Below the pieces are notes generated by a model that searched no databases, was not told the origin of the DNA, and saw only the letters and a program-made list of their open reading frames with translations. From positions 1,359,201 through 1,423,200 of the forward strand of contig JABTUM010000001.1 of the NCBI GenBank assembly GCA_015075375.1: 64,000 nucleotides of DNA, in the 5' to 3' direction. The position numbers were made by a program, and so were the translations under genes. This document shows positions 18,601-24,753 of this stretch, one piece after another. The stretch is from Planctomycetota bacterium (GTDB lineage: Bacteria; Planctomycetota; SZUA-567; H5-PLA8). Each line of letters opens with the position of its first letter. Positions within the stretch are counted from its first letter, which is position 1.

Positions 18601-20656
18601 CGGACAGGACGAGGATCTGGTGCTTTCCTATCTGGACCGCGAGAACAACGATCCCGGGGTGCCGTACGAGCGAACGCACGTAATCGAGCAGGCTTGGTAC
18701 GCGCCTCCGGAGGTGCGTATTTTCGAAGTCAGCAGCGCGCCGCTGAACGAAGCCGACGCCGAACGCGGCGCGAAGCTGGCCGCCGCCTCGGTGACGGAGG
18801 AAACGTTCTTCCCGCGCCGGCGGTTGCTGGCGCATCGCCCGGTGAAACCGAATGCCGACGAGGCCGTAACCGTACCGGCTGCCGGACCGTTGATCGTTGA
18901 AGTGCTGTTCCCCACCATCGCGTTTTCGGCCGCCAGCGAGGCCACACTGTACGTACAGACCTCTTCGGGCCGCGCAAAGGCCGGCGCGGATGGTGCAGGG
19001 TTCGACCCGCAGGTCCCGGGCACCATCAAGCTGGATGTATCGCCTTGCGACCCGGGCCGCGTGACGCCGCCGGCCGGATACTTGGATGTGCTCGTGCGCG
19101 GCAGCGTCCAAGCCGGCGCGCCGCTCGAAGAGGGACGCTTCAGCTTCCAGATTCCCATGGAACTGGGTCCGGTTCAGGAGACGAGCCAGATCGATTGGAA
19201 ACCACCGGAAACGCAGGACCGAGCCGCGATCGAAGAGGAGCGCCCTAAACTTCAGCTCAAGGGTGGCGACACGATCTTCCTTGGCTTCAAGTACAGCGAC
19301 GACCAAAACCAACCGAAGTGGCTGGTGCGCAGTGTCAAACTCGGCTCGGACGTTTTCCTCGATGTTATGGACCGGCGCTTCCGCGAGGAAGTGAAAGGCA
19401 CGTACGTGGGCGAGAAGGTGTACTTCCGTGTCGCGCACCTGACTCAGGATCTTACCGACGAACGCAACAGCTTGGAGATCGAGTTAGCCACGGCGAGCGG
19501 GCAAAAGCGCAAGCTGGAGCTAACCGAAACATTCGAGCATACCGGTGTTTTCAAGGGGCTCGCGTCGCTGACCTATGCACCCGAAGCCGATGCCAAAGAC
19601 CCGACCGTGCTTCCGGTGAATTACGGCGACACGGTCACAGTCACCTACGTGCCCGGCCCGGGGCAGGAGCCCGTGCAACGCACGCTGGATATCTACAAGG
19701 GCGCCGACGGCTCGGTGATCCCGTTCACGAAACGCTTCAAAGATCCCGAGATCGCGGTGAAGACGCAGTTCACGATCGCAGAAGCCTATTTCGAGCAAGC
19801 CAAAAAGCATCGCGCGATCAACGAGCGCGATCTGGCGCAGGAAGAAATCGCAGCGGGCAAGAAGATTCTGGAGGAAGCGCTGCGCGATCATCCGGACACG
19901 CAGGCCAAGGTGCAGGCCGATTACCTGCTGGCGAACCTCGCGCTTGAATTTGCCTTCGACGCCAAAGACGAGGAAGCCGGCAAGAAGCACTACGCCGAAG
20001 CGATCGCGCGCTTCACCGACTTGGTTACTACCTACGGCGACAGCGCGTATGCGCCGAAGGCGCAGTTCAAGAAGGCTCAGGCCTTCAAGCATTTGGGCGA
20101 TATCGACAAAGCCTGCGAGGAATTTGTGAAGCTCTCCTACCGCTATCCGGACAACGAATTGATCGCCGAAACGATCAGCGAATTGGGCCAATACTTCTGG
20201 AAGAAAGGCAAGGAACTCAAGGACCGAACGGAGGCGGAAGCCGACCCGATACAACGGGAGAAGCTGAACCTGCAAGCGCAAGAGTTCTACCGCACCGCGG
20301 CGGAGGTGCTGTTGCGGCTGTCGGAGCGCTTCCCACAGCACGCGCTGGCGATGGGCACCAAGGTCCTCGCTGCCGAAGCTTACATGCACGCCACGCGGCA
20401 CGAGGATGCCATCAAGACGTTCCGCGAAGTCTTCGAAGATCCGACGCCGGATAAGGAACTCGCCCCGCGCGCGATGTACTGGTGCGGCCGCGCTTACCTC
20501 GAACCCGGCAAAACGAATTCCACGATCAACGCCTACCGAGTGCTCAAGAATCTGACTTGGGACTACCCCGAAAGCCAGTGGGCGAAGTATGCGCGCGGGA
20601 TGCTGGTGGAAGAGCAATTCCAGCGCATCGACGCCGCGGGAGGCGAACAACAATGA
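12689..20656 (+). CDS. Giant exported TPR / repeated beta-domain / TPR protein (2655 aa)
   Basis: The start is placed at the ATG at 12689, which begins a signal peptide (MRPIERFAGMLLLCACGLC, then AGTLRAGEA). The frame continues upstream to 12503, but that part is an Arg-rich shadow of the previous gene. Residues 30-1270 are helical and TPR-rich. About 1278-2340 carry at least five beta modules starting near 1278, 1431, 1897, 2052 and 2222. They share the pattern D-x-E-I-x-V-(beta)-TSSG, a TGVF-G-I strand and a GD-(T/L)-x-(V/L)-x-Y end. Around 1645-1740 lies a different, PA14/discoidin-like section. Residues 2358-2655 return to TPRs. The stop overlaps the next start (ATGA), which implies translational coupling. 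The size, export and position before ExbB/ExbD suggest a large periplasmic or outer-membrane-linked component. No known family was recognised. Confidence 0.75.
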   Translation: MRPIERFAGMLLLCACGLCAGTLRAGEAAPPDPKAAAFEALLLKAAQGLTDAEMAEILKTGAELGRAREASNAFKTYMTKQPEPAEELMRQAAELAFLSADYQTAVSRFKAYLKEAKPDAKSSEAAGRLYDLLVGFVPNEDAAFQFMATQGLPFRQHVYARKFDSWFLETAQRRNDLRNYARKLVSIYADPASNASRYFDGHIDWICARLAEDQERRRDAADDLRKLLPSIKNQKRHTTLAFYTACLEQMNWDGGVDKPLTPEAWNKLRAVAEARLKTDPTYEALSQTFCAFFKGNRHFDERVYRNHAKDIQGLFAAVFPLLPKPEQAKFMTWQIHGRRMAEYAAPVQQWLAWAEKDLEFYKQSGPSQVFLSFARPENADLFKKLAPFVGTHAQASAAATRSLAVEGDLLAVAKHLYTTESWHLSLHEPTQILHQHVAPAFLGYKREKGQELPPQYWEKTRLKIGVELIAPSPIALFDQGGAQDFARLAWQFGSKDGEANHDKSKTAALLKLLAWVPYDAAARKAVFEGPYKEFRDWKKQFEKDGAGVAKEQQAALKAQLAEIDQVYQDLQSGKAQGTPPTPLCQQLATAVQAARAKQKDAYLKVAREIYDAHKDYNVSHKPFGEALVAWQVQTAIQAFNDYEYAGDLLKDQLALLPDESARARAAQLCAWIANAEKEWQGGNQITKKDMEHAIKLAGIIDQAYAPHAQQGKYWGDLYHWMRMFKRGQGWRDQDIGAATLAGLIEKRVWFEKPPKFDWWIQSGTVAAMHQVREDFQALKTKYPLETGFDAMFLEEAEKSGYLDFRYWHMGGHDREKKIRNYAAQKMAEWEHYPSGYDWESMWEWQRRLLEADPQIREATLAKTETYWGKTRFDWFAMGWGRFACGWGNDEQRATRFQQLAQYLDRAAETPQRILAPRLDPLGHFFNSRTPPKPEELDVLLKFFPLGCPQQWYGGWGFEYLITCTLDGLSKQNRLNELPAVAPYLWLIARDTNNGQFHRILSDFAVDLYKKEQYHLALTLAAAGLEILGDRMDKEAATALTTVRTQTLAKVGGGISVSRNDPNYPFFAAQEQYQTSNFTAAWDQYSRNAAKASGVIKQLEPSFALWLIRRHTDLQQFDTAEQLSRVLLQHMESAPAGFEAEHRAALQVAYADIAFARKEYPRARAQYEEIAVNKTYQGTQSQMDAHLRVAEVDRLTKQYDKAMEQLEKMAESKERYLQTQALYQIARVKFDQGQQNEAEEALNQVLLRSPDHADAKLLMKEVLIAQKKYEAALLIAPGQLRNQQLLVPGAPLKVSLEDRNLAVVGKSLAVEVQVVTSAGDKETFNLLPAGESKTQFQGHIPTQLGAPAPGDHTLQVLGNDTISYDYSEDFKKRLRISLGEPAALKIASDAEMYASSGKILTKEELEAQALEQMIRQRLNPRGEEEGGEGVALSSRRDANQVKPGNAINVRIVDLERSTTAEADEIAVEVATSSGDRIDAFKLKESGPTTGVFEGAIPTAAAQATAYASDSDEGRIPDYVISKEQYPPWRALPDNKRPKAFMVDLADNLPLGKLTLTAKDDARKLKAFSVEVSQNGRQFETVGSWPQALKPWNGTPRITVAKSGPNPPRNLEQFREFFNRGFIAQGSPKRTMDLPLQNRKMLSGRLDGNVFDLRNALRLDHNDLYVVHLSAAFQQKERKARTFKFVFENPGQHAYAVLALDGQEGSEPGVVSRALKEGVHRVDVYLYCRVHHGTHFELQQDIEAEPFIAGCPLEMFSADKNPAVKEEVQRPVAQVTADAQGSAFEIAFPSDVRARVVRLLLEDFASDAPALDKITLTSADGTQVLPPKEDFQALRVNQQLEIVPGDRITITYKDPIRISESKGVHSTSLSATYHDAKLSAVQVVEKVVAGREEPLRDYVPIRRYKADDNVTVFVNDPDGDVSGEKDTITIKASTTSGKQIEVKALESEAHSGIFLGRIFPVPGAPKRPVEIQVGQDEDLVLSYLDRENNDPGVPYERTHVIEQAWYAPPEVRIFEVSSAPLNEADAERGAKLAAASVTEETFFPRRRLLAHRPVKPNADEAVTVPAAGPLIVEVLFPTIAFSAASEATLYVQTSSGRAKAGADGAGFDPQVPGTIKLDVSPCDPGRVTPPAGYLDVLVRGSVQAGAPLEEGRFSFQIPMELGPVQETSQIDWKPPETQDRAAIEEERPKLQLKGGDTIFLGFKYSDDQNQPKWLVRSVKLGSDVFLDVMDRRFREEVKGTYVGEKVYFRVAHLTQDLTDERNSLEIELATASGQKRKLELTETFEHTGVFKGLASLTYAPEADAKDPTVLPVNYGDTVTVTYVPGPGQEPVQRTLDIYKGADGSVIPFTKRFKDPEIAVKTQFTIAEAYFEQAKKHRAINERDLAQEEIAAGKKILEEALRDHPDTQAKVQADYLLANLALEFAFDAKDEEAGKKHYAEAIARFTDLVTTYGDSAYAPKAQFKKAQAFKHLGDIDKACEEFVKLSYRYPDNELIAETISELGQYFWKKGKELKDRTEAEADPIQREKLNLQAQEFYRTAAEVLLRLSERFPQHALAMGTKVLAAEAYMHATRHEDAIKTFREVFEDPTPDKELAPRAMYWCGRAYLEPGKTNSTINAYRVLKNLTWDYPESQWAKYARGMLVEEQFQRIDAAGGEQQ

Positions 20657-21126
20657 GGTCCGGCGAGGAAACGCCCGGTGCTCGCGCGCCGCTGGTTCGC
20701 GCCAAGTTGGCCGGAGCAGCCGGCCGCCGCCGCGCGGCGCCGCTCGTACCGGGTGAAGGGCCGCTGCGAGGTCTCACGGCCGCGGAGCGCGCGCTGCTGG
20801 CCGCGCAAGGCGAGACGCCGGTGTACCGCGCGTTTCTCAGCACGACCCGTGTGGACGTGGGCTCCTGGCTGCGCGACGGGCGCGTCTGGGTCTGCGCGCG
20901 GCGGGTGGATCTGTTGCTGTTCGCGGCCGGACCGCGCCCCTTTGTGGAGCGGTTGGCGTTCAACGCGCTTCAGTCGAGTGCGTACAATCATGTGACCGGT
21001 GAGCTGATTTTGGCGCCGGCCGAAGGCGCGCGCGTGCGGCAGGTACGGGCGCTGCCGGCCGAAGCGCTGGCTGTACTGGAATGGATGCGTCATTCGGCGC
21101 CGCGCGCAGCCGCGCGAAGCGCCTAA
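20653..21126 (+). CDS. Small cytoplasmic protein, possibly PH-like
   Basis: This 157-residue protein has an ATG start at 20653 that overlaps the preceding stop codon as ATGA, so its translation is probably coupled to the giant TPR gene. There is no signal peptide or membrane segment. After a basic, disordered N-terminus (residues 1-35), about residues 50-150 read as a compact beta-rich domain ending in a helix (DVGSWLRDGRVWVCARRVDL, VTGELILAPAEGARVRQVRA, then LAVLEWMRHS). That pattern resembles short bacterial PH-like domains, but the match is only visual. A cytoplasmic protein translated together with an exported giant and followed by ExbB could be an assembly or regulatory factor. Function is unknown. 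Confidence 0.6.
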   Translation: MRSGEETPGARAPLVRAKLAGAAGRRRAAPLVPGEGPLRGLTAAERALLAAQGETPVYRAFLSTTRVDVGSWLRDGRVWVCARRVDLLLFAAGPRPFVERLAFNALQSSAYNHVTGELILAPAEGARVRQVRALPAEALAVLEWMRHSAPRAAARSA

Positions 21127-21157
21127 GGCCGCGACCCTTTTTTGCGAGGAGCAAGCC

Positions 21158-21826
21158 GTGCTCGAAAGCATCGTCAATGGCGGCGTCATGATGTGGCCGC
21201 TGGTGGTCCTGAGTGTCATCGGCTGGGCGGTCGTGCTCGACCGCGCTTGGGCGTTTTACCAGCACGGAAAGATCGATTACCCCGCGCTTCGCAGCCAAGT
21301 GCGGCAAAAACTGACAGCGGGCGACCTGGAAGGCGCGGAGTTGCTCTGCGCGAGCACACCGGGACCGACCTCCGCGGTGCTGCTGGCAGGGCTTCAGGCG
21401 TTTCGAAAGCTCGCCCCGGACAAGCGCACCCCGGAATCGATCCAAGTGGTGGTCGGCAACGCGATGGAAGACCACACCGAACGCGCACTGAGCGCCATTA
21501 CCAAGCGCTTTTACGTACTCACCACGGTCGGCAACGCCGCTCCGCTGCTGGGCATGACCGGCACGGTGACGGGTATGATCGTTTCGTTCGAAGCACTTGC
21601 AGGCGCGGCTGGTCTCGACAGCGGCTTGGTGGCGGCGGGCATCTCGGAAGCGCTGATCACCACCGCGGCGGGACTGATCATCGCCATCGCCGCAGTCATT
21701 CCGTATAACATTTTTCGCAGCACGGCCGACAAGATCGAATTAGAAGTGGACGAAGCCGCCTCCGAGTTGCTCGACTACCTGAAGACCGCGCCGGTCGGGG
21801 AGCCCGCCCATGCGCATGCGGCGTAA
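21158..21826 (+). CDS. exbB: ExbB/TolQ/MotA-family proton channel subunit
   Basis: This 222-residue protein has a GTG start at 21158 with GCGAGGAGC just upstream. It has three membrane segments, at about 8-33, 113-140 and 155-185, in the TolQ/ExbB arrangement with a large cytoplasmic loop between the first two. The family signatures are present: GNAAPLLGMTGTVTGMI in the second segment and ISEALITTAAGLIIAI in the third, where conserved Thr residues line the proton path. With ExbD-type subunits it forms an inner-membrane motor that uses proton-motive force to move a periplasmic partner. The exbD-like genes follow with overlap. The family call is firm. Which process it energises is not shown, and tolQ is an equally valid family label. 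Confidence 0.92.
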   Translation: MLESIVNGGVMMWPLVVLSVIGWAVVLDRAWAFYQHGKIDYPALRSQVRQKLTAGDLEGAELLCASTPGPTSAVLLAGLQAFRKLAPDKRTPESIQVVVGNAMEDHTERALSAITKRFYVLTTVGNAAPLLGMTGTVTGMIVSFEALAGAAGLDSGLVAAGISEALITTAAGLIIAIAAVIPYNIFRSTADKIELEVDEAASELLDYLKTAPVGEPAHAHAA

Positions 21827-22232
21827 ATCCAAACAGCAGGACGAGCCCGAGGTTCCGGTCTCTTCGTTCTCGGACATCGCATTTCTGCTGATCATCTTCT
21901 TTATCCTCGTCACGACGCTGACCAAGCGCGCGGGATTCATGACCGACATGCCGGCCGGCCAGGAAGGCGGACAGCAGACGTCCAAAACTGCGACCGTGCA
22001 ACTGCACGACCAGAAAATAGTCTTCAACGAAAAGCCGCAGGAGATGGACGAACTTCGTAAGGCGCTCTCCGAACTGAAGCTTCAGGAAAAGGAAGGCGAC
22101 GCGAAGATCGTGATGCTGGAGACGACCGGGAACGTTCCTTATCAGCGCTACTTCGAGGTGATGAGCGCCATCAGCAACGCGGGCGGCGTCATTGCGATAG
22201 TCTCCGAGGAACAAGACGAGGACGGCGGCTGA
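21810..22232 (+). CDS. exbD: ExbD/TolR-family biopolymer transport protein, copy 1
   Basis: This 140-residue protein overlaps the end of the ExbB gene by 17 bases. ATG codons at 21810 and 21816 are both possible starts. It has a short basic cytoplasmic tail, a single membrane segment at about 21-40 (SDIAFLLIIFFILVTT) with the key membrane Asp at position 22, and a periplasmic domain with the ExbD/TolR fold pattern (TVQLHDQKIVFN, YFEVMSAISNAGG). The Asp carries protons in ExbBD and TolQR motors. The gene is followed at once by a second ExbD-like gene (stop and start overlap by one base), so the motor may use two different ExbD subunits. Confidence 0.92.
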   Translation: MRMRRKSKQQDEPEVPVSSFSDIAFLLIIFFILVTTLTKRAGFMTDMPAGQEGGQQTSKTATVQLHDQKIVFNEKPQEMDELRKALSELKLQEKEGDAKIVMLETTGNVPYQRYFEVMSAISNAGGVIAIVSEEQDEDGG

Positions 22233-22645
22233 TGAAACGCCGGCACAAGAAGAAAGAGGAGATCCAGGTGCCTGTCGCCAGCATGGGCGACATCGCATTC
22301 CTGTTGATCATTTTCTTCATGATTTGCAGCACGTTTGCCAAGGATACGGCGAAGCTGAAGCCCCCGCACGCCCCGGACCTCGCGGAGTTGCAGAACCGCG
22401 CGGTGATCGTCTCTATCGATTCCGATCAGCGACTCTGGCTGCAGGGCCGAATGATGCCCAACGCGAAGGCCGTGGGCCAGGGCGTTGCGGCCCTGATCGA
22501 AGGCAAGCAAACGCAAGAAGACCGCACCGTGCTGTTCAGTTGCGACGAAGGCGTCCCGAAGCGCATTTTCGAGCCGGTGCTGCGGGCATTGGGCGAAGCG
22601 GGCGCGACTATCGCGGCGCAAGGTCAACCCGAGAAGCCGAAGTAA
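22232..22645 (+). CDS. exbD: ExbD/TolR-family biopolymer transport protein, copy 2
   Basis: This 137-residue protein starts at the ATG at 22232, inside the TGATG overlap with the first copy. It keeps the basic N-terminus, the membrane segment MGDIAFLLIIFFMICST and the motor Asp at position 20, followed by a periplasmic ExbD-type domain (NRAVIVSIDSDQRLWLQG, RIFEPVLRALGEAGAT). It differs clearly from the first copy in the periplasmic half, so it is a diverged paralogue rather than a recent duplicate. Tandem ExbD genes occur in other bacteria, where both subunits can work with one ExbB. Here all three genes are overlapping or coupled. Confidence 0.92.
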   Translation: MKRRHKKKEEIQVPVASMGDIAFLLIIFFMICSTFAKDTAKLKPPHAPDLAELQNRAVIVSIDSDQRLWLQGRMMPNAKAVGQGVAALIEGKQTQEDRTVLFSCDEGVPKRIFEPVLRALGEAGATIAAQGQPEKPK

Positions 22646-22677
22646 GAGACCGAGTTCGAACGCAAGGAGTGCAAAGC

Positions 22678-23121
22678 ATGGCCAAGAAATCGAAATCCCT
22701 CGAGCGCGAGGAGTCGTCCACGACGCCGGACAGCTTAATGACCGGATTCTCGCAGAGCCGCTTCGGTCCGTGCATCGTGCTCGCCGTAGCGCTGCATATC
22801 GCGATCATCGGAGCGACCTCGCTTCGATACTTGCACGGCCTGATCGACCCGGAGGCCGCCGCGCAGGCTAAGGCCGAGGCGGAAGCGCAAGCCAAGGCCA
22901 AAGCCGAAGCCGCGGCGCCCGCTCCGGTTGCGCCCGCGGCGAAGACCGAAGCGGCGCCGCCGGCGGCCAAGACCGGGAACTCCACGGAAGCGCAACTTGA
23001 AGCCCACAAGGATGCCCCGGTTGTTCAACGTATCACCGAAGCCGCGAAGAAGAGCGAGATTCCCAGCGAACCCGACGGCGGGTTAGGGCTCGATCTCGAA
23101 TCCACGAACCCGAAGCGCTGA
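22678..23121 (+). CDS. Single-pass Ala/Lys-rich TolA/TonB-like linker protein
   Basis: This 147-residue protein has an ATG start at 22678 with AAGGAG ideally spaced. It has a cytoplasmic charged N-terminus, one membrane segment at about 28-48 (FGPCIVLAVALHIAIIGATS), then an AEAxAKAKAEA helical stretch at about 58-80 and a Pro/Ala-rich section. This is the topology of TolA or TonB: an anchor plus a long periplasmic helix or stalk. However, there is no recognisable TonB or TolA C-terminal domain, because the protein ends after a short charged tail. It follows the two ExbD genes by 32 bases and is a plausible moving partner of the motor. Function is inferred from topology and position only. Confidence 0.7.
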   Translation: MAKKSKSLEREESSTTPDSLMTGFSQSRFGPCIVLAVALHIAIIGATSLRYLHGLIDPEAAAQAKAEAEAQAKAKAEAAAPAPVAPAAKTEAAPPAAKTGNSTEAQLEAHKDAPVVQRITEAAKKSEIPSEPDGGLGLDLESTNPKR

Positions 23122-23147
23122 ATCGACCGCCCCAGGATCGCCGCCCT

Positions 23148-24734
23148 ATGTCCGACGCGCTCATCGACACGTCGCCTACCCGCCGCCCCGGTCTGCTCTT
23201 CGCACCGGCGCTGGCGATGCTGGCGCTGACGTCGTTGGCCGCGGCGCATTGGGGCCCGCAGCGGTATCTGGATGTATTGAGCGCCGAACCGGCGGCGGCA
23301 AAAGTGTTGGGTGAAGGAGGCATCGACGCGCTCTCCTACACGGCGGCGCTGGCTGCTTTGCTGGTGGGCGTCTGGTGCGCCGCCGCCGCGGGCTTGGCGT
23401 TCGTACGCAAGCGGTGGGCGTTGGGAGTGGTGCGCAAGGGCTTCCTGGTCGTCTACCTGGCGGTGGGCTTTTACGGCGCGACCGTTTTTCAAGGCACCGC
23501 GTTACTGCAATCGCACGAAATCGAATTCGGCGGCATCGCGGCCGAAGCAATGGACGTGTTCTACTGGCGCATCGAATGGTGCTGGCCCGCCGCCGCACTG
23601 GCTCTCGTCGCCGCCTTTTTTCATCTGCAGTCATGGCGCGCTTCCGTCGTCGCCGCCTACACGGGAGTGGAACAGGACCAGCCGGCCGCGGGCGACCGCG
23701 TACTCGAGAACATCCGCACTCACGGCCGCCAAAAGGAATACCGCAAGAGCGCGATCTGGAGCGTTGCGCTTCACTTTTTCTTCATAGTCATTCTGCCGTG
23801 GCTGTTGGGCCTATGGTCTGGGGGTGTGGAAGATTATCGCGTGCCGAAAGGTAGCGGGCAGCCCGTCGTGATGTTGATGAATATCGTGAAGCCCAAGCCG
23901 AAGAAGAAAAAGAAGCTGATCCTGAACAAGAACAGTGCGATTGACTTCAACCGGCCCGAACTCGACGAACAAATGCAGGAGCAGGTCGAAAAAGAAACGA
24001 TGGAGCGCGTGCAATACAAAGCCGGCGAGGCGACCGCCTCGGGCAAGATGGGCCAGGGCGGCGGCAAGACCGGCGGCTGGCCCGACGGCATGGAGAATTC
24101 CAAAGTCCGCTTCATCCGGCTCGAGTACGACGGTCCGGACTGGAACGACGGGATGGATGCGCGGCAGGGCGCGGATATTAATTTCCTCGCGGAGTTCCGC
24201 CGCCGCACAGGCTTCAAGACAGCCACCAGCGGCGAGAGCCATCCGATCCGCCTGCTCAAGGATTACACGAAAGGGATGGCCCCGCCGTTCGTGTACATGA
24301 CCGGCTCGGGCGGTATCCGCACCAGCCGCGAAGACGTTAAGGTCCTGCGCGACTACCTACTCGACGGAGGTATGCTCTTCGCCGACTGCGGTTTCCCGCA
24401 CTGGCATCACAGCTTCATAAACTTCATGCGCCAAGTGCTGCCCGAATACAGTTTGGTGCGGATTTCGGACGACGATCCGCTTTTTCAACAACCTTACACC
24501 CTGCAAGGGGGCGCACCGCCGCTCTGGCACCACGGCGGAAGCGAAGCGCTGGGCATCAAGCACAACGGGCGCTGGATTGTGTTCTACCACCCGGGCGATA
24601 TCAACGACGCCTGGAAGCACGGCGGCAGCGGCATGGACGCTGGCAAGGTGGAAGCCGCATATCAGAACGGGATGAACATCATTCACTACGCCTTCACTCA
24701 ATACCTGGCTCAGACTCGGAAGTACCGCAAGTAG
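23148..24734 (+). CDS. Multi-pass membrane protein with TonB-like stalk and DUF4159 domain
   Basis: This 528-residue protein starts at the ATG at 23148. Four hydrophobic segments lie in residues 15-165, and a fifth lies at about 203-225 (WSVALHFFFIVILPWLLGLW). The fifth is followed by NIVKPKPKKKKK, a Pro/Lys motif typical of TonB-like energy transducers just after their anchor. Residues about 315-525 match a DUF4159 domain (VRFIRLEYDGPDWNDG, GGMLFADCGFPHWHHSF, WRIxFYHPGDIND-like end). DUF4159 is an uncharacterised domain resembling the GATase fold and is often found in envelope gene clusters. The protein probably couples the ExbBD motor to a periplasmic function. The TonB-like reading is my inference. 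Confidence 0.75.
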   Translation: MSDALIDTSPTRRPGLLFAPALAMLALTSLAAAHWGPQRYLDVLSAEPAAAKVLGEGGIDALSYTAALAALLVGVWCAAAAGLAFVRKRWALGVVRKGFLVVYLAVGFYGATVFQGTALLQSHEIEFGGIAAEAMDVFYWRIEWCWPAAALALVAAFFHLQSWRASVVAAYTGVEQDQPAAGDRVLENIRTHGRQKEYRKSAIWSVALHFFFIVILPWLLGLWSGGVEDYRVPKGSGQPVVMLMNIVKPKPKKKKKLILNKNSAIDFNRPELDEQMQEQVEKETMERVQYKAGEATASGKMGQGGGKTGGWPDGMENSKVRFIRLEYDGPDWNDGMDARQGADINFLAEFRRRTGFKTATSGESHPIRLLKDYTKGMAPPFVYMTGSGGIRTSREDVKVLRDYLLDGGMLFADCGFPHWHHSFINFMRQVLPEYSLVRISDDDPLFQQPYTLQGGAPPLWHHGGSEALGIKHNGRWIVFYHPGDINDAWKHGGSGMDAGKVEAAYQNGMNIIHYAFTQYLAQTRKYRK

Positions 24735-24753
24735 CCCCGGAGGCCGCGCTGCC

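Noticed and set aside
22860..22920. Ala/Lys/Glu-coding GC-rich repeat as a DNA repeat element
   Set aside because: It encodes the AEAxAKAKAEA helix of the linker protein in frame, so it is coding low complexity rather than a separate element.
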